Shown: in pieces, positions 9,437 through 19,301 of the stretch
How positions within the stretch are numbered: the stretch's first letter is position 1
How the letters are laid out: each line of letters opens with the position of its first letter
Assembly: GCA_029212465.1 (NCBI GenBank)
Contig: JARGNV010000001.1
Location: forward strand, 1-42,892
Direction of reading: 5' to 3'
Source of the DNA: Legionellaceae bacterium
GTDB taxonomy: Bacteria > Pseudomonadota > Gammaproteobacteria > Legionellales > Legionellaceae
DNA: 42,892 bases
Notes under the pieces: model-generated
Databases searched by the model: none
The model's input: only the letters and a program-made list of their open reading frames with translations
Told to the model about the DNA's origin: nothing
Program-made: the position numbers and the translations under genes

Positions 9437-9814
9437 CTAAGCGCTATCTTCCGTATCTAGCTGTGCTTTAATAGCACTTACATCCGCGCTCAGCGCTTGC
9501 TCTGCCAACTCTTTTAAAACCGACTCGGGTACACTGCCCGAATCTGAATAAATTGCAATACCTTCTTTAAACGCCATTAAATGAGGTACAGAGCGAATTT
9601 CAAACATCTCACTCAGTTCTGATGCTTTCTCAACATCAACAGTTGCAAACAAAATATGTGGGTAAGCTTTAGCAATACGCTCATAAATGGCCGAAAACTG
9701 TGTGCATGGCGCACACCACGTTGCCCAAAAATCAACAAATACAATGGGCTCCTTTGCAATCACTTGCTCAAAGTTATTCGCATCTAACGCCATCACACCA
9801 TCATACGTTTTCAT
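9437..9814 (-). CDS. Thioredoxin family protein
   Basis: A 125-residue cytosolic thioredoxin-fold protein with the redox motif WCAPC preceded by FVDFWAT, followed by the cis-proline region RSVPHLMAF. The C-terminal tail is slightly longer and more acidic than in classical Trx1. It probably reduces disulfides at the expense of thioredoxin reductase. The start is set by the ribosome binding site: TAAGGAGG at 9823-9830 lies eight bases before the ATG at 9814, whereas an in-frame GTG at 9823 falls inside that site and cannot be the start. The first three bases of the site are the adk stop codon, so translation is probably coupled to adk. Confidence 0.92.
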   Translation of the reverse strand: MKTYDGVMALDANNFEQVIAKEPIVFVDFWATWCAPCTQFSAIYERIAKAYPHILFATVDVEKASELSEMFEIRSVPHLMAFKEGIAIYSDSGSVPESVLKELAEQALSADVSAIKAQLDTEDSA

Positions 9815-9827
9815 GCTCTGCACCTCC

Positions 9828-10544
<717 letters not shown>

Positions 10545-10583
10545 TCAGTGCTGCCTTGTCACGAAGAATTGCCCTCTTTTCAT

Positions 10584-10611
10584 TTGCCTCACACACACTA
10601 TCTGATACATT
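10584..10611 (+). promoter_or_regulatory. Possible promoter of the exonuclease gene
   Basis: TTGCCT at 10584-10589 and TACATT at 10606-10611 are separated by 16 bases, some 38 bases upstream of the ATG at 10649. Both boxes match the sigma70 consensus at four of six positions. Confidence 0.3.
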
Positions 10612-10648
10612 AACCCTTCCTAATTTATCTCTACCTAAAAGAAGCCGT

Positions 10649-11434
10649 ATGTCGTTACTTGTTTTTGATATTGAAACCATTCCAGATATTGCTGCAGGAA
10701 GAAAGTTATATGACTTACATGAACTCTCAGATGCTGACACGGCCAAGGCCTTATTTGCGCTTCGCAAACAAAAAGTGGGACATCACTTTCTTCAGCACCA
10801 CCTCCAACAAATTGTTGCCATTTCACTGGTGATGCAATCTGGCACGGACATTAAAGTATGGTCACTTGGTGATGAGGATGCAAACGAGGCTGAACTCATT
10901 CAACGCTTTTTTACAGGTCTTGAAAAGCACACCCCAACGTTAATTAGCTGGAATGGCAGTGGGTTTGATCTGCCTGTATTACACTACCGTGCGCTCTTGC
11001 ATGGCATTCAAGCCCCTTCTTACTGGGAGGTCGGTGAGCAAAAACAGGCTTTCCGCTGGAATAATTACCTCAACCGCTTTCATTATCGACACCTCGACTT
11101 AATGGATGTAATCGCCGCCTACCAAAACAAAGCGTTCGCCCCGCTCGATGAAATTGCAACTATGCTCGGATTTCCGGGGAAAATGGGTATGAGTGGCGCA
11201 AAAGTGTGGGATGAATATTTAGCTGGCAATTTATCAGGGATTCGCAACTATTGTGAAACAGACGTACTCAACACCTACTGTGTATATCTGCGATTTGAGC
11301 TGATGCGCGGCCAACTTTCTGAAAGTCATTACCTTGAAACCATTGAACAGTTACGCGAAATGCTTGCCGCAGAAAGAAAGCCACATTTGACAGACTTTCT
11401 GAATGAAATGCCAACAGTGGCTCAAAGTTTGTAA
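10649..11434 (+). CDS. 3'-5' exonuclease related to the PolB proofreading domain
   Basis: A 261-residue DEDD-fold exonuclease of the stand-alone family described as related to the exonuclease domain of DNA polymerase B. ExoI motif: FDIETIP near the start (Asp7, Glu9). ExoII: SWNGSGFDLPVLHYRAL, with the metal-binding Asp after GF. A third region is HLDLMDVIAAY. ExoIII-like end: YCETDVLNTYCVYLR, with a DEDDy-type tyrosine/aspartate arrangement. It probably trims DNA or RNA 3' ends. The ATG at 10649 is chosen because the protein family begins a few residues before ExoI; the longer frame from 10556 overlaps the likely promoter. It is divergent from adk and its end nearly touches that of the convergent transglycosylase gene (four bases apart). 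Confidence 0.88.
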   Translation: MSLLVFDIETIPDIAAGRKLYDLHELSDADTAKALFALRKQKVGHHFLQHHLQQIVAISLVMQSGTDIKVWSLGDEDANEAELIQRFFTGLEKHTPTLISWNGSGFDLPVLHYRALLHGIQAPSYWEVGEQKQAFRWNNYLNRFHYRHLDLMDVIAAYQNKAFAPLDEIATMLGFPGKMGMSGAKVWDEYLAGNLSGIRNYCETDVLNTYCVYLRFELMRGQLSESHYLETIEQLREMLAAERKPHLTDFLNEMPTVAQSL

Positions 11435-11437
11435 GCG

Positions 11438-12064
11438 CTAAAACCAATTAAGCCAAGCCTTTCGTTTCACTGTTGCTTCACACCGAGACAATTGTGCCTC
11501 ATAAATTTTTGCGCGCGTTTCTACCTTTCGTGCAACCTGCACAAGCCAACGTTTACGCCAATAAGTACCTCTCTGGTATCCCCCTATGCCTTCGTGATAC
11601 GCAAGGTATAATGCCTTTGTATTATGAGGAGAAATGCCCGCGCGCGCGCGCGCCTGATTAGCATACCAACCGATAAAATCTGCTGCATCTGCAAAATTTG
11701 AGCGTGAGGCAAACATACGCCCTGTTGAACGCTTATAACCACTCCATGTGGTATCAAGCACCTGTGCATACCCATATGCGCTTGAAGGCCGCGTCCATGG
11801 AATCACCCATAGTAACTTGGTACGCTCAGGTTTTGCACGCGCATTAAACTTAGACTCTTGGTGAATAATAGCCATCTGTGTGGTTTGAGGTACATGCCAG
11901 CGCTTTTCAGCCGCTTTGGTATCAGCATACCATTCGGGATGCTGTTTGAATACACTACAAATATTATTCACATGCCGAGGTGGCGTTGTCGCACAACCCG
12001 ATAAAACTACACTCATGGCCCACACTAAAACACGTGCTATTTTCACAAATAACATCCTTGTCAT
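11438..12064 (-). CDS. Lytic transglycosylase (SLT domain) lipoprotein
   Basis: A 208-residue predicted lipoprotein. The signal peptide ends in the lipobox LSGC with lipidated Cys24. The SLT domain has the catalytic block IIHQESKFNARAKP with Glu70, then SAYGYAQV, the conserved GYAQ-type motif of small transglycosylases such as EmtA/MltC relatives, and a later ALYLAYHEGIGGY that matches the third SLT motif (YxxGxGGY). It would cleave glycan strands to 1,6-anhydro ends at the inner face of the outer membrane. The ATG at 12064 has no clear ribosome binding site. A pure alternating CG run of 15 bases at 11639-11653 encodes part of ARARAG. The protein of unknown function lies 53 bases upstream on the same strand. 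Confidence 0.88.
   Translation of the reverse strand: MTRMLFVKIARVLVWAMSVVLSGCATTPPRHVNNICSVFKQHPEWYADTKAAEKRWHVPQTTQMAIIHQESKFNARAKPERTKLLWVIPWTRPSSAYGYAQVLDTTWSGYKRSTGRMFASRSNFADAADFIGWYANQARARAGISPHNTKALYLAYHEGIGGYQRGTYWRKRWLVQVARKVETRAKIYEAQLSRCEATVKRKAWLNWF
11639..11653. repeat. CG dinucleotide tract (15 bases) inside the transglycosylase gene
   Basis: Seven and a half perfect CG units in the coding region of the SLT lipoprotein, unusual in this AT-richer window. It encodes the Arg-Ala alternation and keeps the frame open. A change in unit number would shift the frame before the last conserved SLT motif. Confidence 0.9.
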
Positions 12065-12117
12065 TTGAATACGTTAGAACTTTACTACTACCACAAATAC
12101 TTTTTGTTTAACAAGCC

Positions 12118-14043
12118 CTATCCACTGTAACTATATCGAATCACTTCATCTTTTTCAGCGTCTAGCTCGGCCTGCTGCGAAGCATCTAACCCTAATTTAT
12201 AAGCCATAAGTTGCCCCTCTGAAAATATAGCTGCCATCATCAACTCTTTGATAATGTCTTTCTCGTTAACAATGGGCTTCATCTCATGATAAAAACGTGC
12301 TAATTGCGCTATATTTCTGTTATCTGTATCCGAAACATTCGGGTCAACCACAAGTTGAATCACAGCCGGGCTCACGCCCGCATTTTTTAACACATGCGCC
12401 CGCTGCTCGAGTGCTTTTTTCTGACTATCAATAAACTTTCTCTCAAATGCAATGCTACCCTCACGAAAGAAACGAGTTGCTATCATCTCAGCAATGTTAC
12501 ATCTTTCAAATGCCGCATCAAATACACGATTAAATGCAGCAGGTGTTTTACACACTAAATACTCTCGACGACACAAAGCAATAAAATCAGCAATGAGCCT
12601 TGCTTCCGCAGCATTTTCCTCTGGAATAAACTCTAACGGCATAAACCAATGTGGTGTAAAATGCGTAAAGAAGTTTTGCTGGTTAACCGCCTCAAAAAAA
12701 GCGGCCTCACTGCCAAAGTTCTCTGCATCTTCTGCTGTATAATACGGCCTTAAGACATCGTCAGAAAAATACGGGGTGTAATAATGCTCAAAAAAACTTC
12801 GAAGCATCGGCATACCACCATAATACGTTTCAAGCAATGGTACCGTTGCGAAACCTTCCTTGCGCACTTGGTTGAGTGTATGCACTAAAGCTGCCCCAGG
12901 TACTTTATCATTTTTAGATAACACTTCTGCTACTTCATCAATTTCAGCCATCAACCGTGCATTGCTTATCCTCGTGCGACTCAGTACTCCTCCCCCTGTA
13001 CCTAACAGCACACGCTCAACTATTGGCTCAAGCGCCATTAAATTGAGAGAAGCCACCGCTTCATCAGGGCGAAGCTTAGCCATGAAGTCTCCTAATAAAA
13101 CCGTAGTCCCACCAACAATTTGCTGATAACACATCAACTTCAGTAATTTTTTAATCGTATTTTGTCCGGGAGATGCCTCGGCATCTGAAAGAGGGATATC
13201 TAATGCCTCAAGCAACCACTCATACACTTGTTCAGCCGTTGCCTCTTCAGCACTTTCAGCCTGAGACCCCGGTTTTTTTTCATTTTTTTGGTAATAATCG
13301 TGCAGCATCGCAATCGAGAAGGTTACTTCACGTAAAAACGCATCTCGCTTTGGATGCCTACCCTCATCATGTGTATCATTTTGCCATATGTTAAGTGCTT
13401 CAATTTCCCGCTGAACATCCAACTTTAGTCGTACCGCATGTGGCACGTCATGATGAAATTGCCTGCGCTCACGCGCAAACTGAGGTATTTTTGCAGCTCC
13501 CCGATGTGTCATAGCCATAATTTTTTCTGAAAAATTACTCGGTATGAGGCCCGCGCGTAAATAATCGTCTAGCAGCGATGCACAATCGTTTGGCAAAGCA
13601 TTTTTTAACTGGATAATATGAACAACTTGATTTAAATGATGTGGTAATAATTTTTGGACTTGTTTTTCTGGTGCATCTATTTGGGAACGTATCTCTAAAA
13701 TAGCATTTCTGAACTGAGCCAACGCTGCTTCGTGCTGAGGCAGCAACTCTTCGCGCTCAGGTAAACTCATAATAGACTTAAAAAAAGCCTTTCCATGCGC
13801 TTTAAGTGCATCGAATCGAAAACCTAACTCTTCAGCAAATCCTTCTGCTGATGGTGAGCCAAAAAACCGTCTATACCAATACTGCGTGCGCGTTGTTAAA
13901 GATGCTGTAGACTGTGGAATGTCTCCTTCTTTTGACTCATTTAAAGGCGAGTCATTTTTTTCTTTAACCGCAATATGCAGCGTTTGTTTTGGAGATTTTG
14001 CCTTGCTCGAACCACCTGCTTCAACTGATTGTCCACCACCCAT
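12118..14043 (-). CDS. Large protein of unknown function with HD-like signature
   Basis: A 641-residue soluble, mostly helical protein that I do not recognise as a whole. Residues 1-55 are low-complexity and probably disordered (MGGGQSVEAGGSSKAKSPK and on). Residues 193-249 read RRQFHHDVPHAVRLKLDVQ ... FSIAMLHDYY, followed by a charged stretch and a helix. This spacing of an H-x4-H element and a later HD dipeptide (His248-Asp249) resembles HD-superfamily metal phosphohydrolases (YHNxxH ... HD), and an LLGDF (Asp319) could supply the last ligand. No signal peptide or membrane segment is visible. The ATG at 14043 with GGTGAG upstream is preferred to a GTG two codons before. It could be a secreted effector or a cytosolic nucleotide hydrolase; neither is shown. 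Confidence 0.7.
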   Translation of the reverse strand: MGGGQSVEAGGSSKAKSPKQTLHIAVKEKNDSPLNESKEGDIPQSTASLTTRTQYWYRRFFGSPSAEGFAEELGFRFDALKAHGKAFFKSIMSLPEREELLPQHEAALAQFRNAILEIRSQIDAPEKQVQKLLPHHLNQVVHIIQLKNALPNDCASLLDDYLRAGLIPSNFSEKIMAMTHRGAAKIPQFARERRQFHHDVPHAVRLKLDVQREIEALNIWQNDTHDEGRHPKRDAFLREVTFSIAMLHDYYQKNEKKPGSQAESAEEATAEQVYEWLLEALDIPLSDAEASPGQNTIKKLLKLMCYQQIVGGTTVLLGDFMAKLRPDEAVASLNLMALEPIVERVLLGTGGGVLSRTRISNARLMAEIDEVAEVLSKNDKVPGAALVHTLNQVRKEGFATVPLLETYYGGMPMLRSFFEHYYTPYFSDDVLRPYYTAEDAENFGSEAAFFEAVNQQNFFTHFTPHWFMPLEFIPEENAAEARLIADFIALCRREYLVCKTPAAFNRVFDAAFERCNIAEMIATRFFREGSIAFERKFIDSQKKALEQRAHVLKNAGVSPAVIQLVVDPNVSDTDNRNIAQLARFYHEMKPIVNEKDIIKELMMAAIFSEGQLMAYKLGLDASQQAELDAEKDEVIRYSYSG

Positions 14044-14049
14044 ATGCAC

Positions 14050-14262
14050 TCACCCATTCATTAAGTTTATTAACTCGTGTTATAAATGAGTAGAAAGCAG
14101 ACTTACCATCAAAACAAACACGTACCAAACAGAATATTCCTTCAAAAACATCCATGTTTTATAGCATTCGCATCCAACTTATAAAATTTTTAATTCAACT
14201 AAAAACACAACCGAACTAAAAACTCTAACACACATCCTTTAACCATGTAAACCCCAAACAGG
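14050..14262. other. AT-rich intergenic region (213 bases)
   Basis: Lies between the coaX end and the start of the large HD-like gene, both on the minus strand. I see a TATAAA on the minus strand about 110 bases before the gene but no convincing -35, and no terminator hairpin. A pair of TTAAT elements nine bases apart near the start does not match the spacing of a PmrA box. Confidence 0.4.
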
Positions 14263-15042
14263 TCAGTTTGCCTTATTTAAATTCATGTTAATTGCCAAGC
14301 GAAGCCCTTCGAGCACTAAATCAGGTAGTAGATGGTCATAAATCTGCTCGTCTTCAAACAACACTGCAAACCCACCTGTCGCAAGCACCAATACCAGATC
14401 ATCAGGAAATAACTGTGTTTTAACGCGTGTAATTACTTCTCGTACGGCACCAAGCGCACCAAAGTAAATGCCCGACTGAATACTCTCAACCGTTGAACGC
14501 CCCACTACTTGCTGAACACGTACGATATCTACTGCCGGTAATTTTGCTGTGTTGTGAGACAATGCATTCATTGAAAGCCTAAGACCTGGCAAAATAGCGC
14601 CACCCAAATAAGACTTTTTAGCATCCACCACACAAAAAGTAGTTGCCGTGCCAAAATCTATTATAATGAGCGGTTGCCCTGGAAAACGATGCGTTCCCGC
14701 AATGGCATCAGCAATTCTGTCGGCACCCACTTCAACTGGATTTCTGTATTTTATATTTAGCCCTGTTTTTGCGCCTGCTTGCAGGAAAAAGGGATCGATT
14801 GAAAAATATTTAATGCATGCTGAGCGTAACGAATAATCGAGTTGTGGCACAACAGAGCCAATTGCAATTTGTGTAATATTTTCGGGCGCACAATTATTTT
14901 CACGCAGTACTTGTTTTAAAAAAAGCCCCAGCTCATCTGAAGTGCTTTCTTTTGACGCATGACGAAAACGAAGTATTAAACGCGACTTATCAAATACACC
15001 ACCATAGATGTGTGAGTTGCCGACATCCAAACAAAGCATCAT
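14263..15042 (-). CDS. coaX: Type III pantothenate kinase
   Basis: A 259-residue kinase of the ASKHA fold that performs the first step of coenzyme A synthesis, phosphorylating pantothenate. The N-terminal phosphate loop LDVGNSHIYGG, the central GADRIADAIAG and the adenine/phosphate motif IIDFGTATTFCVVD are all present, and the C-terminal ATGGFA is typical. Type III enzymes need a monovalent cation and are not inhibited by CoA, unlike CoaA. The start ATG at 15042 overlaps the gltX stop in an ATGA; a second ATG immediately follows, so the exact start could be 15039. Overlap with gltX shows one transcription unit. Confidence 0.95.
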   Translation of the reverse strand: MMLCLDVGNSHIYGGVFDKSRLILRFRHASKESTSDELGLFLKQVLRENNCAPENITQIAIGSVVPQLDYSLRSACIKYFSIDPFFLQAGAKTGLNIKYRNPVEVGADRIADAIAGTHRFPGQPLIIIDFGTATTFCVVDAKKSYLGGAILPGLRLSMNALSHNTAKLPAVDIVRVQQVVGRSTVESIQSGIYFGALGAVREVITRVKTQLFPDDLVLVLATGGFAVLFEDEQIYDHLLPDLVLEGLRLAINMNLNKAN

Positions 15043-16460
15043 AACGATGTATCTCCTGCGGCACGTGCACGAATGCGGTCAAGTGCCGCATCAAGTCGAG
15101 ATAATACACGCACTTTGCCTATCATGACCAATGTCATATCGATGGCTGGCGACTGGCTGCCTCCTGTAATGGCAACGCGCAAGGGTTGTGCGATTTTACC
15201 CATGCCTAAATCAAACTGTGCACACACATCATTAATACAGCGTTGCAATGCATCAGCCTCCCAGCTATCAAGCGCTTCAAATGCTTGATATAAAGCCGTT
15301 AATGGTTCAAGCGCCACGGGGCGTAATTGTTTTTTAACAGCCGCTTCATCATACACCACCTCATTTTGATAAAAGTATTGACTCTTCTGAACCATCTCAA
15401 CCAAGGTTTTACAACGCTCTGCCTGTGCACGCACAACATCAGCTAAAAGAGGACCCTCGCGTGTATCAATGCCTGCTGTATCAAAATGATACTGAAGTGC
15501 ACTTGCAACCGACTCTGGCGTATCTGATTTTTGATAGTGCTGATTCAGCCAATAGAGTTTTTCATAATTAAAACTCGCAGCACTGCGACTAACAGCTGCC
15601 AAATCAAACTGCTGTATCATCTCATCTACACTAAAAATTTCTTGATCTCCCGAAGACCATCCAAGACGTACTAAGTAATTCAATAGTGCATGCGGTAAGA
15701 TGCCGTCTTCCTTAAAATCTAAAACATTAACAGCCCCATGCCGCTTTGATAGACGTTTACCATCTTCCCCCAAAATCATTGGCAAATGTGCAAATACAGG
15801 CGCATTCACGCCAAGCGCCTCATATAAATTGATTTGACGCGGTGTGTTGTTGATATGGTCATCCCCTCGAATGACATGCGTAATTCCCATGTCACTGTCA
15901 TCAATCACTACCGCAAAATTGTAGGTTGGATGACCGTCTGAACGCATTAAAATGACATCATCCAATTCTTGGTTGGCAACATGAATATCACCATACACCT
16001 GATCAGAAAAGCTCACGCCTCCCTCAAGTGGATTTTTAAATCGTATGACATGCGGTTCATTGGTCGCTTGTATATCAAGTGTACGGCAATGTCCATCGTA
16101 TCGCGGCTTTTCTTTGGCTGCCATCTGTGCTTCACGAAGCGTCTCTAATCTTTCTTTACTACAAGTACAGCGATACGCTTTGCCTTCATCAAGCCATGTA
16201 TCAATCACGGCTTGGTAGCGCGCATAACGCGCAGTTTGATAGACAGGTGGTGTATCACTATCAAGCCCAAGCCACGCCATTCCTTCTAAAATAGCTTGCA
16301 CCGATTCGGTCGTTGAACGTGCTTCGTCTGTGTCTTCAATCCGCAACACAAACTCACCCTGATGATGCCTTGCATATAGCCAAGCAAACAATGCTGTACG
16401 GACACTGCCTACATGCAATACACCCGTTGGGCTTGGGGCAAACCGCGTTTTAACAACCAT
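15039..16460 (-). CDS. gltX: Glutamyl-tRNA synthetase
   Basis: Class I aminoacyl-tRNA synthetase of 473 residues that charges tRNA-Glu with glutamate. The HIGH-type motif is in TRFAPSPTGVLHVGSVRTAL (His16), followed by FVLRIEDTD. The second signature is KRLSKRHG at about 235-240 (KMSKS equivalent), and the cysteine cluster CTCSKERL with a later GHC probably forms the zinc site. The ATG at 16460 is chosen because GGAG lies nine bases upstream; the longer frame runs into the divergent promoter region. Whether the enzyme also charges tRNA-Gln cannot be told here. coaX overlaps its stop, and the BarA/LetS gene is divergent with a start about 100 bases away. Confidence 0.96.
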   Translation of the reverse strand: MVVKTRFAPSPTGVLHVGSVRTALFAWLYARHHQGEFVLRIEDTDEARSTTESVQAILEGMAWLGLDSDTPPVYQTARYARYQAVIDTWLDEGKAYRCTCSKERLETLREAQMAAKEKPRYDGHCRTLDIQATNEPHVIRFKNPLEGGVSFSDQVYGDIHVANQELDDVILMRSDGHPTYNFAVVIDDSDMGITHVIRGDDHINNTPRQINLYEALGVNAPVFAHLPMILGEDGKRLSKRHGAVNVLDFKEDGILPHALLNYLVRLGWSSGDQEIFSVDEMIQQFDLAAVSRSAASFNYEKLYWLNQHYQKSDTPESVASALQYHFDTAGIDTREGPLLADVVRAQAERCKTLVEMVQKSQYFYQNEVVYDEAAVKKQLRPVALEPLTALYQAFEALDSWEADALQRCINDVCAQFDLGMGKIAQPLRVAITGGSQSPAIDMTLVMIGKVRVLSRLDAALDRIRARAAGDTSL

Positions 16461-16476
16461 AAAAATATACTCCATT

Positions 16477-16504
16477 TTGCGCAATCATTAGTTGGCGCTA
16501 TAAT
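16477..16504 (+). promoter_or_regulatory. Sigma70-type promoter of the BarA/LetS gene
   Basis: TTGCGC at 16477-16482 and a perfect TATAAT at 16499-16504, 16 bases apart. Transcription would start near 16511, leaving a leader of about 50 bases before the GTG at 16560. The -35 box lies over the region just upstream of the gltX ribosome binding site on the other strand. Downstream of the -10, the leader holds CCGAATT (16507-16513), AATTCGG (16515-16521) and CCGAATT (16530-16536), so the middle element can pair with either flank. Confidence 0.5.
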
Positions 16505-16559
16505 AGCCGAATTCAATTCGGGCGAAAAGCCGAATTATCCTCCCCGTTTCGAGGTTTAC

Positions 16560-19301
16560 GTGAAAGGATTTGGCATCAAGCAACATTTGCGTTTAGCATC
16601 TCTTATTCCCATTGTATTGGTCGCCGTTTTATTTTCAGTATTTTATAACGTTCACCTGCACCAAACACTCGATGAGCACACCTCACACCTTGGTGAGGCT
16701 TATGTCAATCAACTGGTGCCTGCTGCACAACTCACAATTTTAGAAGGAGACACTCGCAGTCTGCAGGCACTGGTCGATGCAGCCGCTACCAACACCGACG
16801 TTCTTGCTCTGGCTTTTTATGACGCAACAGGAAAACTCCTTGCCTATCGCGGTGGTAAGCATCCAAGACACCACACCCTACCTCCCGCATCCTTTAGAAC
16901 CAGTGAATTTACAGAAACAAAACCTGCAGGCAAAGACAGCATTCGCTTTTTTGCACCCATTGCGCTACCACAGTTTAATTTATACAGCGACTCACGTCTT
17001 GCCTATGTCACCCCGCCCACAGCACACTCAGCACAAGCTGACCGTATTCTAGGTTGGGTCTCTATCGACTTAAACACCCAACCAATGCTACTTAAAAAAT
17101 ATAGCATGTATTTGGTCAGCCTTTTAATTACGTTTCTTGGTATAGGCCTCGGGTTCTTAAGTAACTACTTCCTCGCTAAAAAAATTCATCGCCCTATCTC
17201 ACGTTTGCGCCATACCATGAAGCAAATTTCAAACGAAGCCTTTGAAACGCCCATTAAAACCGGCAGCCCGGCAGAACTGGGTATCATTGAACAAGGTTGT
17301 GTCGATTTACAAAAGCAATACTTAACCACCCTAAACGAGTTCAACCAACATGTTGATACGGCAACCCAAGACCTACAACAAAGCCTCGAGCTGCTCGAAG
17401 AAAAAAATATCCAGCTCTTACTCGATAAACGTAAAGCAAAAGAGGAGCTCACACAAAAATCGAGCTTAATCACAAGCTTGAGTCATGAAATTCGCACCCC
17501 CATGAATGGCATTATTGGGTTTGCTAACTTACTCCTTGAAACCTCTCTTTCAAGCATTGCGCGCGACCACGTTAAAACAATTAAAGCTTCAGCCAAAGAT
17601 TTACTCGCCATTTTAAATAATATTCTTGATTACTCTAAAATTAACGCGGGCAAACTAAAGCTCGACACCATTCCACTCGATATTCGTAATTGTATTGACG
17701 ATGTCTTAAGCCTTGCAGCTCCTAGTGCGCATAAAAAAGGACTCGATCTCATCCCTTCAACCGCGCTCGATGTACCCAAAACCATGGTGGGCGACCCCAT
17801 TCGACTCAAGCAAATTGTTCACAACCTCGTTAATAATGCCATAAAATTTACTGAGCAAGGCCATATACTCGTGCGCACACGCGTTCATGAGGTTACAGAA
17901 CAGCACTACACCATTTGTTTATCTGTAACTGACACAGGCATTGGTATTTCACAAAACGAACAAAAAACACTTTTTCATGCCTTTCACCAAGCAGGCGTGA
18001 ACACCGGACGCCGACATGGCGGCTCAGGCCTTGGGCTTGTGATTTGTAAACAACTTGCCGAACATATGCAAGGCCACATTACCCTTAAAAGTGACACTAA
18101 CCAGGGAACCACTTTTTCTGCTTACCTCAAGTTCACCAAACTACCTGCATACGAAGTTGAAAAAGCAGCTCCCAAGCGCTTTAGCCATATTAAAGCCATT
18201 TGTTTTGATACACATGCGCTTCACCTAGAGGCACTGTGTCACGGGCTTGGTCATTTTGGCATCACTTGCGTACAAGCCAATACGCTCGATGCGCTCAAAG
18301 TTGCCTTTACTCAGCATGATGATGCAGCACTTGCCTTTATTAGCGTCTATCCTGAGCAAGAAAAAATGCTCGCACACTTTCTGCGTCAGCATACCATTCC
18401 AACGATTTTAATGTCGAAGTTTCTCATAGAGGACTACCAAGCACTGGGTGCACAACGCTTCTTAATGAAACCTTGCAGCATTCAAAAATTACAAGACAGT
18501 GTTGAGTCAATTTTACTGCAAAATGCATCACCCAAAACTAATCAGCTTGATCTGGAGCGTTTAAGAGCTAATTTGCGCGACCTACGTCCTAACTTGCTCA
18601 TTGCAGAAGATAATGCCGTTAATCGCATGTTGCTCAATGCATGGCTTGGCACAAGTGCCGCACTTGATATGGTAGACGATGGCGAACAAGCACTTGCCAT
18701 TTGCCACCAAAAACAATTCGACGCTATTTTAATTGACTTACATATGCCTAAACTCAATGGGTTAGAAGCAACTCAACGCATCCGAAAACATACAACGCTC
18801 AATAAAAACACGCCCGTTCTTTTAATTAGTGCAGATAGCCACGACCTTGACCGCGCCGATTTGAACGAACAGAAAATTGACCGAAAACTTCCTAAACCTA
18901 TTGACGAAAACTTATTACTGCACCACTTACTTACCGTACTTCAAGATGCTAAAGTAACGCCTATTAACTGGACGCGTTGCGTTCAAAAAATGTCGGGTAA
19001 CAGTACACTTGCGCGCGATTTTCTAGACCGGCTAGTTGGGGAGTTACCAACGCATCGTTCGGCACTTTTGTCAGCCATAGAAATCAGTGATAAAGCAGCG
19101 CTTGCAGTATCCGCTCATACACTAAGGGGCGCTTGTGGATTTTCAGGACTCCCAAAACTGGAGTCAGCCTTGGCAAAGCTTGAGTATTTGTCAGAACACG
19201 CTGAAACCGACGAAGCATTACAAAAAGCACTCGATGACGTCATACAAAATATGGATGCAATCATTGAAGCACATAAAACTCTCGACTTAGTGACGGAATA
19301 A
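16560..19301 (+). CDS. barA: Hybrid sensor histidine kinase, BarA/GacS/LetS type
   Basis: Tripartite hybrid kinase of 913 residues that in this family phosphorylates a GacA/LetA response regulator controlling CsrA-binding small RNAs, and so lifestyle switching. Order: TM1 about 11-29, a periplasmic part, TM2 about 183-205, HAMP, coiled coil 255-300, HisKA with LSHEIRTPMNG (His309), HATPase (NLVNNAIKFT; DTGIGI; GGSGLGL), a degenerate receiver-like domain about 543-640 with Ser where the phospho-Asp would be, a true receiver (IDLHMP, Asp726) and a C-terminal Hpt (SAHTLRGACG, His853). The GTG at 16560 has GAGG six bases before it and gives the family's usual start MKGFGIKQHLRLASLIP; a longer frame from 16413 would overlap gltX and the promoter. 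The Legionella name is letS. The cognate regulator is not in the window. Confidence 0.94.
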   Translation: MKGFGIKQHLRLASLIPIVLVAVLFSVFYNVHLHQTLDEHTSHLGEAYVNQLVPAAQLTILEGDTRSLQALVDAAATNTDVLALAFYDATGKLLAYRGGKHPRHHTLPPASFRTSEFTETKPAGKDSIRFFAPIALPQFNLYSDSRLAYVTPPTAHSAQADRILGWVSIDLNTQPMLLKKYSMYLVSLLITFLGIGLGFLSNYFLAKKIHRPISRLRHTMKQISNEAFETPIKTGSPAELGIIEQGCVDLQKQYLTTLNEFNQHVDTATQDLQQSLELLEEKNIQLLLDKRKAKEELTQKSSLITSLSHEIRTPMNGIIGFANLLLETSLSSIARDHVKTIKASAKDLLAILNNILDYSKINAGKLKLDTIPLDIRNCIDDVLSLAAPSAHKKGLDLIPSTALDVPKTMVGDPIRLKQIVHNLVNNAIKFTEQGHILVRTRVHEVTEQHYTICLSVTDTGIGISQNEQKTLFHAFHQAGVNTGRRHGGSGLGLVICKQLAEHMQGHITLKSDTNQGTTFSAYLKFTKLPAYEVEKAAPKRFSHIKAICFDTHALHLEALCHGLGHFGITCVQANTLDALKVAFTQHDDAALAFISVYPEQEKMLAHFLRQHTIPTILMSKFLIEDYQALGAQRFLMKPCSIQKLQDSVESILLQNASPKTNQLDLERLRANLRDLRPNLLIAEDNAVNRMLLNAWLGTSAALDMVDDGEQALAICHQKQFDAILIDLHMPKLNGLEATQRIRKHTTLNKNTPVLLISADSHDLDRADLNEQKIDRKLPKPIDENLLLHHLLTVLQDAKVTPINWTRCVQKMSGNSTLARDFLDRLVGELPTHRSALLSAIEISDKAALAVSAHTLRGACGFSGLPKLESALAKLEYLSEHAETDEALQKALDDVIQNMDAIIEAHKTLDLVTE

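Noticed and set aside
14050-14090. PmrA-type box upstream of the large HD-like gene (two TTAAT elements)
   Set aside because: The spacing is nine bases rather than eleven and the elements lie too close to the start codon.
16413-16560. Longer N-terminus of the BarA/LetS protein from the ATG at 16413
   Set aside because: It would overlap the gltX start and both promoter boxes; the family N-terminus begins at the GTG at 16560, which has a GAGG site.
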